The notes under the pieces are model-generated. The model saw only the letters and a list, made by a program, of their open reading frames with translations. It had not been told where the DNA came from and ran no database searches. Of a DNA stretch of 64,000 nt, positions 23,634 to 34,192 are shown one piece after another; the first letter of the stretch is position 1, and each line of letters opens with the position of its first letter. The position numbers and the translations under genes were made by a program. This DNA is from Leptodontidium sp. MPI-SDFR-AT-0119 (lineage: Eukaryota > Ascomycota > Leotiomycetes > Helotiales > Leptodontidiaceae), in the NCBI GenBank assembly GCA_020726505.1, contig JAHLEZ010000007.1, positions 124,001-188,000 of the forward strand. The letters run 5' to 3'.

Positions 23634-25040
23634 ATGTGCCAAGACCCTCCAGCCGATACTACAGACACAGTCAATGACAGTGATTCTACATACAGTGCTA
23701 GTTTGTAAGTTTTGACCTCCCTTCTTCCCATACTTCGCCTTCCCCTCTGTTGCCTACTTTCTTCCGCCTTCTTAACATAGAATCGTCGGATCGCCGAGTC
23801 TAACAATGCTTAACTTAGGGGCAGTTCAACAACCTCCGTGGGGGATAGTATTCGCGAATACCGTAAATTACACGGTCGCACATACCACCATGAAGTAGGG
23901 AAGGCGGAATACTGGTCAGTCACCATGCGAGCCTTTGGGCATTGCAACCAGTGCAGGAACTGATTAATTAGGGGTCCCAACGATGAGAAACAAAATGATA
24001 ACTTAGATATTGGGTTTGTATCCATCATGAATGGACTGCACAATTGTACTGAAGTTTCGCAGTCACCATCTGTTTACTCTTGTCCTCAAAAACAAGCTTT
24101 ACCTTGCACCACTCAAGAATCCCCAAAAGGTCCTCGACATTGGGACTGGCACTGGGATATGGGCTCTGTGAGTTGCAGTTTTATTTCCTTTCACCACCAC
24201 CACTATGTTCATCAAGCTGACATTTCATTGGCAGAGACTTCGCAGACGAAAACCCCCAGGCAGAAGTCATCGGCGTAGACATCTCCCCCATCCAACCAAC
24301 GTGGGTAGCACCAAACGTGCGATTTCAAATTGACGACGCGGGGCTAGATTGGACATTCCAAGAGAACACGTTCGATTACATTCATCTCCGCCATATGACG
24401 GGCAGTTTTGACAACTGGCCTCATGTCTTCGAGCAAGCCTTCAAATGTACCAAGCCAGGCGGATATATCGAGCACATGGACTTTGATATCCGCGTTGTGT
24501 CTGATAATGGGATTGTAGGGCCAGGACATCCGATGTATGAATGGTCGATGCGCAGTATCGATGCTGGAGAGAAGATGGGGAGGACATTTGATATTGCAAC
24601 GAAATCAAAGGCACTGATTGAGGCTGCTGGATATGTGGATGTAGTGGAGACGATCATTAAAATTCCTGTGGGAACTTGGATGAAAGATAAGGAGTCGAAA
24701 GTTTTGGGGGCATGGAGCCTGTTGTTCTTGAATACGGGCGTGGAAGGGTTCTCGTTATATCTCTTGACGAGTGTACTTGGTGTAAGCTCATGTGCATTCA
24801 CTTGTTTTGGCCAGACTGTGTTAACGAGTGCTAGTGGTCGATTGAAGAAACGCAGGTCTTTTTAGCGACCGTACGAAAGGAGTTTCCGAAGTTGTCAAAC
24901 CAGGGATACTACACCGCGTCAGTACCTCTTCTCCTTCCTCTCGCTTCTTATTTGTGAATTCGATATGCTTATACTCTCTTGCAATTAGTCATTGTATATA
25001 TGGAAGAAAACCCGGAGGTGAAGACACAGTTGTATCGTAA
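23634..25040 (+). CDS. LaeA-like SAM-dependent methyltransferase
   Basis: Class I methyltransferase of the LaeA/UMTA type, a family that includes regulators and enzymes of fungal secondary metabolism. Seven exons at 23634-23704, 23819-23914, 23972-24013, 24063-24167, 24235-24781, 24835-24917 and 24989-25040 give 331 residues, normal for the family, with all phases agreeing. The sequence shows the family landmarks [22 protein letters not shown] and LDIGHHLF, then SAM motif [17 protein letters not shown] at about residue 97, [12 protein letters not shown] (acidic loop of motif II), FDYIHLRHM (motif III) and [11 protein letters not shown]. It ends with the typical YGRKPGG. There is no signal peptide, so it acts inside the cell. 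A transposon relic and a flavin oxidase lie downstream on the same strand. Whether it is a global regulator or a pathway enzyme is not shown by the sequence. Confidence 0.93.
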
Positions 25041-25800
25041 GGTCTTTGTTGGAGTTGATAGTAGGTATCAGTCATTATACAAAGTACTGCAGACAAATTC
25101 CAGCCTGCCTTGAGTTACAGTATCTTCCCTGCCTGTAGATTCACCTGTGCCCCTCTCAACTTTGTACTTCGTACAGGGCCTAAGAGGTCTGATTGTGGAT
25201 ACCAAAGGGTGTCTCTAAAAGTTTCCTTGTGTTACGTCACTTGAGCCAATGAGCTTAAAATGCCTTGGACGTCGCTTTTCCACCTATTCTTAGGCAATTC
25301 AGCATTATGGAAGTAGCTTACTTTATACCAACACCAAAAACATCACGAAAACAGACCACGCGCGATAATAGGCTCCGTATCAAGACCTTATACTTCGACG
25401 CAGGCTTTACCTAAGATCAAATCTGTAATGATCACTAGTTTCACTGAGGTAACGAGATACGATGGGGGTTCTCTGGTGATCAGCTGGAGAGGTTCCAGTA
25501 ACAAAAGACTAATTGCTGAAGAAGGTAGACTCTTCTTCAGGGGGAGCTGACTATATACTAGAGTAATAAAGAACCAAAGGAATGTGACTCTTCTGTTTGC
25601 AGGTAAGGAATGAGGCCGCATTCAGTAAGAGGAATGAAGCCGCATTTAGTACGGGCCATTACAAAATCGCACTACAACTTAACCTTATACTCAGCCAAGT
25701 TAAATACGCTCTTTCTCATCGACTTACCCCTCAACACCGAGCTTGCGGCAAAAGGATTCTCTTGCATACACCTTAACGAAAACGACTTATCGAGTGGGTT
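25041..25800. other. Intergenic, AT-rich, left flank of transposon relic
   Basis: No gene. The right half (from about 25610) may already belong to the decayed transposon because the composition continues into it. Confidence 0.4.
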
Positions 25801-26260
25801 ACGACCGCGGGTATAAATCGTCGTACAAGATGGAGTGGTATTCCACCGTTCTTAGGTTGGAATTGCGGAGAGAAAGCTATCCGAACTGCCTTTAAGAGAG
25901 AAGGCTTCGTACGAAGAATCTCTCGCCGAAAGCCTTCTTTGACCAAAAAACATAAAGCGGACCAGCTTGCTTGGGCATGGGAGCATGTATTCTGGACCGA
26001 CGAGCAATGGGATTACGTCCTTTGGAGTGATGAGACTTGGGTGAATCTAGGAAAGCATGTAAAAGACTGGGTCACTCGAATGAGAAGGGAGGAAGAGCTT
26101 TATTATACGGAGTGTATATCGGCTCGATATCAAAAGAAGATCGGATAAATGTTTTGGGGCTCGATAAGCGGTAAATATGGGAGGCATAAAGGGCTCTTTT
26201 GGGCCTGGAACTCTTAAGGACTCAAGTCTTTAGAGAGACCACAGAGCACTTGCTGTAATC
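25801..26260 (+). mobile_element. Decayed Tc1/mariner-type transposase fragment
   Basis: The plus strand reads as pieces of a DDE transposase of the Tc1/mariner (IS630-like) superfamily: TKKHKADQLAWAWEH, then VLWSDETWVN, which carries the first catalytic Asp in its usual WSDE context. After a stop codon at about 26146 the frame continues with MFWGSISGKYG, matching the family's M.WG.I...G block. Further stops follow (near 26216). The flanks are AT-rich and many changes look like C-to-T, as left by RIP, though I did not measure this. No complete terminal inverted repeats were found. It lies between the methyltransferase and the flavin oxidase. Confidence 0.65.
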
Positions 26261-26532
26261 ATGTTCGTTCCGGAAGCTAGTATACAGCTACTAGCTAAGT
26301 TGTAAGAAAAGTTTAAAAGGGGTATAATAATAACTTAATCATAGTTAAAGAAAGGAAATGAAGGAGAAATATTTCTGGGGCATGTAGTCAGCGCTAGGCA
26401 TTTTGCACTTTCATGGACTTATCGATTCGGGTTCGGTATGCCGTGCCGTGTGTTTTAAAAGGGAATCATCGCCCCAAATGGAATGCTCCTCATCTCACCG
26501 CACTTCCAATATCTTTGGATAATCACATCAAT

Positions 26533-28069
26533 ATGTCTTCAGAACACAACGTCGCCGTTGACGTCGCAAAGACCCTCGTCTCTGTACTTTCCAACGAAGC
26601 TTGCATCTTCACCGATCAATTGACTACAGAATTCAAAGAACTTCTCATAAGATGGAGTGATGTGGATGTTCAAGTCCCTTCTGCCATATTACAACCTAGC
26701 TGTGAGGGGGATATCTCCGAGATCGTAAGCAGCGACACTTCAGACCATAACTCTGCTCAACAAATGTAGGTCAAACATGCCGCCAAGCACAACATCCCTT
26801 TCATTGCCAAGGGAGGAGGTCACAGTACGTGGTCGACCATTGGCTCTGGTGGTTGGATCATCGATTTATCTCTCCTCAGATCCATCAGCATCAACACCAG
26901 CGCACAGACAGCCACAATCCAGGCAGGTGTCCTCACCAAACCCGTGAACGAAGCTGTCGCCAATGCGGGATTTATGATCCATTCCGCGAACGCAGCCAAT
27001 GTAGGCCATATAGGATTCCTTCTCGGCGGTGGATCATCAGTTTTGATGGGCATGCACGGTTTGGCTATCGATGCATTGATCACTGCTCGGGTGGTGACTG
27101 CGACTGGACGAATTGTGACGGCTTCTTCTACCAAAAATGGGGATTTATTCTGGGCACTAAAGGGAGCCGGACAGTACTTTGGTATTGTGACGGAAGTGAC
27201 TGTCAAAATCTTCCCGCAAACGACTGACATTATCTCCTGGGCTTGTATCTTCACACCGCCACAGATCAAGGAGGTGGCTAAGGCTGTGAAAGAGTTGGTT
27301 GATGGAGGTGATCAAAAGTCTTTCGGGGTTGCCATGATCACTCTTCCTCCTGGCTTGCCTGGACAGACTAAGGTATTATGTCACATCTTTGATGTTGGAG
27401 TTCATTCTGACATCTGTAGCCCGTGATCACAGTCAGCATCACACATTTCCGGTCCGAAGCAGAAGCGGAGGGAATCATGAAGCCGCTGCTAGCAGCCAAT
27501 CCGGTCGCTCAAATGAAGAGACATACCGCTTTCTCTAACCTCACTGATGCAGCTGACAAGATCGACAAGAAAGGCGGCTTCAAGTCGGTTGTCTCCTGCG
27601 GCTTGAAGGGTTTCGATCCTCGGAAATTTGAGAAGTGTCTTGATTCTTGGACTGGACTTGTGGATGAACATCCTGAGGCTGCATCGACTTTCTTCATGTT
27701 TCTCTGGGCTTCGAAAGAGGGAATGAAGTCGTTTGGAGATGAAAGCTCTGCATATGGTCATAGGGATATCGGGTGTTGGAGGTATGTAGAGTTGTTTCGG
27801 GCCTGTACCCCTCGATGCTAATTGTTTGTAGTTTCTTGTGGCCGTCCGCACTGGATGAGGAGTTTTTCAAAGCTGCAGTACAGAGCTCGGAGGACTTCAT
27901 AGAGTTGTGCCAGGCTGGTCAGGAAGAGTCTGGAAAGGCTGTTTTCCCAAGTCATTCCCGTGTAAAGAGTGTGGAGCAGAGGTACCGTGGTGTTGAGAGG
28001 AGACTTAAGTTGGGAAAGGTCAAAAGAACTTGGGATCCAGAAGGTAGATTCACGAAACAGTTTCTTTGA
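26533..28069 (+). CDS. BBE-like FAD-dependent oxidoreductase (FAD_binding_4 / PCMH fold)
   Basis: Flavoenzyme of the 6-hydroxynicotine oxidase / berberine-bridge-like group, which oxidises sugars, alcohols or alkaloid-like substrates with O2. Four exons at 26533-26724, 26770-27372, 27420-27781 and 27832-28069 give 464 residues with consistent phases. The FAD pyrophosphate loop FIAKGGGHSTWS contains the His that in this family often carries the covalent flavin. The second landmark is VGHIGFLLGGG, followed by the substrate domain DLFWALKGAGQYFGIVTEVTVK. No signal peptide is visible, unlike secreted members, so it is probably cytosolic. The start MSSEHN was preferred because the longer frame upstream (from 26413) has no conserved sequence. 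It is next to a transposon relic and the LaeA-like gene, hinting at a metabolic function, but no cluster backbone is present. Confidence 0.9.
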
Positions 28070-28290
28070 GCAGCAATGAACGTGCAAAGTGCTCATTTAC
28101 GACAAGTTCAAGCTAAGAAGTCAATCAAGACAGCCAGAATAATGAAGCAAATAAGGACTTTTATTACTCAAATGTGCACATTAAATTTGGACTGCAGACG
28201 AGGTGAATCATGGTCAAGAGCAATTCGTACCATCCTAGCTTCATGTCTCCTGAATTAAGCAGGACCGCCTTCTCTAACAACCACGCCGTA

Positions 28291-31225
28291 GATATCAAAA
28301 TACAGGCAATCTTCACTGCAGCAGCTTGCCAGTACGCTAGCCAGCATTAACTTTGCGACAACTGTCACCTTGTCGAATGAGAGCCGACGGACGGTCCGGA
28401 AGTTGCTGAATTGGCTTGAGAATCGTCTCGAAAATGAATCGCTCCAAGACGTAAGCGCCCTTATCTATCTATCTATTGCTCGAGCCAGGTACCTTTTCCA
28501 GGCATAGATCGAACCACGCTCCTTCCTTCACGCCGCTTAGTCAGAAAGAAGGCTCTCGCTGATCTGTGAATACATCTTTAGGAGCTACGCATCGCAGGCC
28601 TCTCTTGGAACCCATGTGGACTTGGACTAGACGCCGTGTTTCCCAAACTTCACGGCCTGGGACGGCTCGTACAGCATCACCATGCCTGCCACGTATCCAA
28701 GAGCTCCGAGGCATCGGCTCGCTCTCTCGCCCTCTGGCTACAGGAACTCGTCAACTTGAGGCCAAGCCAGCGGAAATACCGACAGGCGCTGCTTGAGGAC
28801 ATCGAAAATTGTAACAAGGAACTAGAAACTGCTGCTGGGAGGACGAGAACGGCCATGACAAGCTTACAAAACCAGCAGCAAGACCGTCTGGCCAACGACG
28901 AGACGGCGAGCCCTGGTACTCCTTCATACACTCGTAGTCGCCAGCGAATCGATTCCTTGCATGCCCACCTGGCCGGTCTTTGGCTGTGCCAGTGCCATGA
29001 TCCCAGGTCCGAAGCCATGTTGCGACTGGCCTCCTTTGGACCTGACGCCAGGGACGATGACATGAAGCTGGAATTGTTATTCCGAGACGTCCGTGGTCAA
29101 GATAGTGATCCGTCTCCAGATTCTGACGCTCTCTGGCAGCAGGGCACTATCGTCCTTCGGGCGCCACAGGCGACAGTCCAGATTGTTGCACCTGGTTCAG
29201 CTATAAGCCGTCCCCGGGCCCGGTATGATGTCGGACGGGCTCAACAAGGAACGCCAGTCGACAATATGTGTACACTCCTCCGAGATTTACCACTTTATAA
29301 TTGCTTGATGCTCATTTTCGACCACGACCAACTATACGAACTGCGACCCCGCGAAGCTACAAACCAGGCTAGCGGCGTGTTCTCGCTCGCCAATCTTCTA
29401 CAATCTTACAACTTGAAGCTGATAGCGTTCTGCGAGAGGCTGACACTTTATGCTGTTTTGGCCAACATGTTGCTGCAGCTCCATGTTGGGCCGTGGCTCC
29501 GAAGAAATCTTCAGCCAGACAATATATATTTCCATTGTCTCGTCGATAGATCTCCCGTAAATATCAGGAAGCCCTTTCTCAAGACATCCGCTCTAGAAGC
29601 AGCAACGGCGTCTGAGGATGATACATCCGACGTACAGCATCCGTATCCCCCGATTCTAGCTTTAGGACTTCTAATCCTCCAGATAGAATGCTCAGTCCCT
29701 ATCAGAAGAGCCAGAGCGAGATACTTCCCAGAGCAGCTTGGTGACCACCTAGGCTCCTTTGTGAGCACCGCAGGCATGCTTCTGAGGAAGTCCTCCGGGC
29801 ATCGAGAAGACATGTTCATCGACGTGGTAGATGCATGCGTTAGACCTGCCACCTTCCCACCGGGACTCGACTATGATGACGAGTTCTTACACAATGAAGT
29901 CCACCGACTGATTATCTCCCCTCTCGAGACACTTTTGGATGTAGGGTATAAAGTGAACTTCCGAGACTTAGAAACAACTTTAGAGGAGGCTTGGCCACGC
30001 GGGGAGGAGTTTCGCAAAGAAGAACCTTCAAAGCCAACCATGAGGCACAGGGGGCAAAACGGAGATGTTCTCCAACCTGGTTACGATCCCCCTAAAATTG
30101 ACCCCGACCCAAAGTAAGCAATAGAAAACGGTTACATCTACCAAAGGCAACGCTAACACAGACCATCAGAGCACGATCTGCCGACAAATGGCTTAAAAGA
30201 CTTTACGGCGTCCATGATTTGCTCGACGCGAAGTGTGTTTCTGCAAAGTTGGAGCGTCATGTACGAGTCGCGATACTAGACTCAGGCGTGGATTTGCCCC
30301 TTCCGGTCTGCCAAGAAACCCATAAGCGAATCATACGGTTCAAAGATTACATTGATACAGAAAACAAAGCCCATATTGATACAGATGGCCATGGGACTCA
30401 CACTCTTGCGCTAGTCATGAAGGCTGCTCCCAAAGCTGATGTCTATGTGGCAAGGGTATTCCGAGGCAGGGGGGACAATGGAGCAATTTCAAAAAGAAAC
30501 TCGAAGGAAGTCAACACGGACATTGCAGAACGTGACTCAATGAAAATCCACCAGGGTATCGCACAGGTAGGAACACATCTTTAAGTTCAGTATGTTTTGC
30601 TTATTATTTGTAGGCGATTCGGGACGCTGTGGATGAGTGGCAGGTGGATATTGTCTCCATGTCATTTGGATTTGAACGAGCAATTCCTGAGATTGGCGAA
30701 GCTATACGGTACGCGGAGAGTAAAAACGTGGTACTATTTGCAGCTGCGAATAATAAGGGTGGCAACGAGGATGTTTGTTTTCCCGCCCGGCTCTCTCAAG
30801 TCATCTGTGTTCACGCTGCCGATGGGGAAGGAAATCTGGCATCATTTACTGCGAGCAGTGAGCAGGGGGAAGACAACTTTGCCGTTCTGGGAGAAAGGGT
30901 CATGTCAAATTGGCCTTTGGGTCTCGGGCAAGGCCACCAGGTCAGGAAGTCAGGGACATCATGTGCCACTCCCATCGCCGCTGGAATCGCTGCGATGGTG
31001 TTGTACTTTGCAAGGTCCTATCTGGCTCTGAATCCTGATAAATTCCCCGCTGATCGATTCCATTTCGAGAAGCTCAGTACGACCGAAGGCATGCGCAAAG
31101 TTTTTCATCGGATGGCGAAACCCAGAGGAGCGGGGTATAACTATGTTTGCCGATGGGAGGTTTTCGAATATACCCTAGACTCTACATTCATGGACTTGAT
31201 TTTGATGGATTTGAAAAAAATATGA
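28291..31225 (+). CDS. Subtilisin-like (S8) protease with N-terminal DUF7580-type region; HET-Q2-like; 5' end uncertain
   Basis: Intracellular-type serine protease, with no signal peptide seen. Supported exons: about 28291-28450, 28582-30113, 30170-30566 and 30614-31225, over 900 residues. The first exon stays open in the right frame without an ATG, so an earlier exon is missing from this model. Residues from 28582 to 30113 form a helical region with features of the fungal DUF7580 domain (LLQSYNLKLIAFCERLTLYAVLANMLLQLH, ILALGLLILQIE). The catalytic domain has VRVAILDSGVD (Asp), DTDGHGTHT (His), AAANNKGG (oxyanion Asn) and SGTSCATPIAAG (Ser), so it looks active. In Podospora, the subtilase HET-Q2 cleaves the gasdermin-like HET-Q1 to trigger incompatibility cell death. 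The gene next door, tail to tail, resembles that substrate. The partner assignment is inference from layout and family. Confidence 0.85.
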
Positions 31226-31303
31226 AGGAGCAGCAGCACTCAAACATCATCTTTTTCGTCCCACCGTGCACATACAGATAATGGTGTCAACGAATACAAT
31301 TCT

Positions 31304-32091
31304 TCAAGACATGGGTGCAGCTACGAGGCAGCCCACCTCACTCTCAGTATCAACAGCTAGATGAGTGACCATATCCGGGATATCGGCCAAGAACTCCCAG
31401 GCTTCGTTAACCTCCCAGGTCGCATCCAAAAGTTGATCCTCCTCAAGGATCTCCGTATCATCCGTGTGTAATAGAGCTCCTTGGGTGTAGTCCCTCTCTT
31501 GCACGGTGCCATTTTTCTTCAATCGGATTCTTGATAACTGGAACGCAAAAACACAATCCGATGAGGCTCTGAAAACGATTCGTTCGGAGCTTGATGCAGA
31601 TTCTCCTCTGCGGTGGCGGCGGGTAACCCTGAATCCCTTCGCGACCTTCAGGCCGTAATCATGTATACAGGAAGCCGGTATCGGTTGTCGCGAATGTAGC
31701 TTGTCACCATTGGGTTCTGGAGACATCTTCTGATGTATCGCTCTGTGGGTTGGAAGCACTCGGTTTCCAAAACATCGCATTTATAGACTTCGTCGGATTC
31801 GGTGTTATCAACGGCATTTGCGTGTGCGACGACCTGAAGGAACAATTCCAAAATAGACAGCTGAGGGGTCTGAGCTCTGATATCTTGTTCCCTGAGCCAT
31901 TCACCCGTTCTTTGCCAGCCCTCTTTGCGATCCCGAGATATTTCGCCAAGGGGAATCCCTACTTGTGCTCCAACGTTCAAAGATCGGTCAGGCCTCTTTA
32001 GGTCTATGATGATGCTACCTAGAGTTATGAGTCCTCCTGGAGCAAAGTCCCAGTTTGGCGGCAGGAAGTATGTCTTGAGCTGGCTTGTCAT
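31304..32091 (-). pseudogene. Fungal gasdermin-like (RCD-1/HET-Q1 family) gene with a 1-nt frameshift
   Basis: No intron. The 5' frame (32091 to 31651, 146 codons) starts MTSQLKTYFLPPNWDFAP and continues to PVYMIT, then meets a TGA at 31650-31648. The neighbouring frame is open from before that point to a stop at 31304 and begins with the matching continuation LKVAKGF, followed by VFAFQLSRIRLK and an acidic tail. Both pieces have landmarks I associate with RCD-1/HET-Q1, which are remote gasdermin homologues forming membrane pores after activation. Together they span about 260 residues, the family's usual size. No intron can bridge the break, so one base is missing near 31651-31655, either a true inactivating change or a read error. 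The gene is convergent with the subtilase, ends 78 nt apart, as in the known protease-gasdermin pairs. The family call is from memory and motif pattern, not a search. Confidence 0.65.
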
Positions 32092-32515
32092 TGTTGTGGT
32101 GTTGCTGCGACTCTTTTCTGAGCGAGAGAGAACAATGTTTGACCGGAACAGTGAGCTGTCATCTTCTGGATGTACAAGCGGTGGTCATCGCCAGATGTAG
32201 AACGCACTGTGTGGTTACGCCCGACTGCAGAGACAGGTGGCATGCATGGCAGACTGCCACTGGCCTATCAAGCATATGTAGGTCAATGAATGACTGCATG
32301 ATAACACGATCGGTCAGCAAGGCCTTGTGTAAAATCAAATACTGCATTCGTTGTTTCTCTTATCGGCAACACACACGCATCGAGCCTTTTGGAGCTAGTG
32401 TGAACGAGGTGTGTGAAATATTTGAAGTCTTCTGTAAGGGCACAGATTGGCCACAGTTCATTTTGACAGATTGATGCTCCCTCTTTAATCGACTAGGATT
32501 GTTCTCAGCTTCCTC

Positions 32516-33660
32516 TTATCTATGAATCACTTGAAGAATCGATGCCACGGACTGTATCACGCCAAATACAACAGTCAAAACAAGAACCAGGACGGCAGTC
32601 CAGAATGTCCACCACTGCACCGGCTTGCGGTCATCTCTCCACCACTGAACAGGACCGTTCGGTTCATGATCATCAAAAGCTCGCTTGAGCTTCAGTAGCC
32701 GTGGCCCCCAATGCTTAAAGTGCCGAGTTTCGCAGTCTTCCATCTTGATATAGGTACAGCGGAAGACTCCTGGATCGAGGTTGTATTTCTCCTGTAACTG
32801 TTGATACCACAGTCTAGCCTTACGATCCGTTCGGGGAAAGAGGAGGGCCAACGTGTCGAACGTCTCCAGTATGAGATCCTCTGTCATTATTTTACTGGAA
32901 AGTATCAGACTCAATAGATGTAGAGACTTCGAGAACAATGTTTAATTCAGTTTGCTCACCTTGGCAAAGTCCGGTGAAGCTCTAGCACCTTGACTTGGTG
33001 AAATATATACACCGCGAGGTCTACTTCATTGTCTAGAATGAGAAGATGGTCGGACAGATTGTTTGTCCATCTGATCTTGAAACTGGCCAGAAACTGCAGA
33101 TGCCATGCAGTGAAACGTCTGGGGAATGAGACCGATGAGCTACAAGTCGGACAAGGTGCAGCTGCTGGCCCGGCTGCGCCAGCCTGTCCAGACCATATCT
33201 TGACCTTATCTTCCATCAGTTGTTTGAGGCTTTTGCCTGGTTCCCAGTAGCTTTGATCTCCTGGTCGGGATCCTCCTATTCCACTGAAGTTCAGGGGTAC
33301 GAGCAACCCCGCTGCCAGGTTCAAGGCGCGCTTTTGCTGCTCGAGGCTCGATCCAGGTACCTGCTGGACAAGCGCAGCGATTTCATTCTGTGTCTTATCT
33401 TGTTGTTTGAGTAAGGCAACAATGCTCATAATTTGCCCATGCTTATAGTTTGGTATTTGTGTGTCCCCACTGCACGCTGCAGCGCAAAGGTCCTCGAACG
33501 TGTTGTGGAAGTAAGCCGAGTATTCGTCTTGACAGCCCTTGTACTCCAGAGGGGTGAGGGCTGTTCCCCATATGCTGTTGATTGTATTCCGCTCCAAATC
33601 AGGGGTATCATGTGTATTTTTGAGCAGGCTGTTCATCGGTTGTAGAGGAATGTTGGCCAT
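32516..33660 (-). CDS. C-terminal membrane-anchored fungal protein of unknown function
   Basis: Two exons (33660-32960 and 32894-32516) encode 359 residues. The N-terminal two thirds is soluble and mixed alpha/beta in character, with a Cys pair in APCPTCSSS at about residue 170 that could bind a metal or be oxidised. After a hydrophilic linker with RDDRKPVQWW comes a strong membrane segment (WWTFWTAVLVLVLTVVFGVI) close to the C-terminus, followed by fewer than 15 residues, as in a tail-anchored protein. The first Met at 33660 (MANIPLQ) is the only ATG giving the full frame. I recall similar R-KPVQWWTFW endings in many uncharacterised ascomycete proteins but know no function. The gene lies between the gasdermin-like gene and the protease-pseudokinase gene and is divergent from the latter. 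Confidence 0.75.
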
Positions 33661-34192
33661 TGTTGACAAGAAAGGACGTCAATATGCCAGGGGAAAAAGA
33701 GAGACAGCTCAAAGCATGGAGAGGATATACTTTTCAAGCGCCGACGAATGAAGGACAGATGACCAGATTTAAGCTAACCATGGCCGAACGATTAAATTCC
33801 CGGAAGACAAGATACCGACTCAGCCCAGCTTGAGTGCCAGACGGCCTGTAGGGCGGTGCAGGCAGGTAGGTAGGTGCCTTAAGTTTTCAGCTAGTGGCGT
33901 GGGAATTGAGAAAGTGATTCGCTTGAAAACGCCACACATCACACGGGCTGCATCTGGGGCTGACACCTGGGTGAACTGGACTCGACATCGACGACCAATC
34001 TAAAGCCCATGGAAGAAATGTGGCAGTGCGGCTTTGCTAGCTCCTTTCCTTTTTCTGAGCAGGTGCGCAGTTTGTTCAAGATCGCATGTGTCCCGGTCTG
34101 GTAATATCTCATTGCTGTTTTGTCTCTCTCATCCCAATTTATTGCTTTATTTCTACAGCGACTTTCCCATCTGAACTATATACCATCGAAAT
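33661..34192. promoter_or_regulatory. Divergent promoter region of the membrane protein and protease-pseudokinase genes
   Basis: Noncoding 532 nt between two divergent start codons, with a GGTA-type microsatellite at 33865-33878 (GGTAGGTAGGTGCC). It could co-regulate the two genes. Confidence 0.5.

Noticed and set aside
28461..28478. TATC/ATCT short repeat
   Set aside because: Only four units inside an intron of the subtilase gene; not informative.
32085..32474. Plus-strand frame of 129 codons upstream of the gasdermin-like gene
   Set aside because: Cys- and Arg-rich chance composition, overlaps the promoter of the minus-strand gene.
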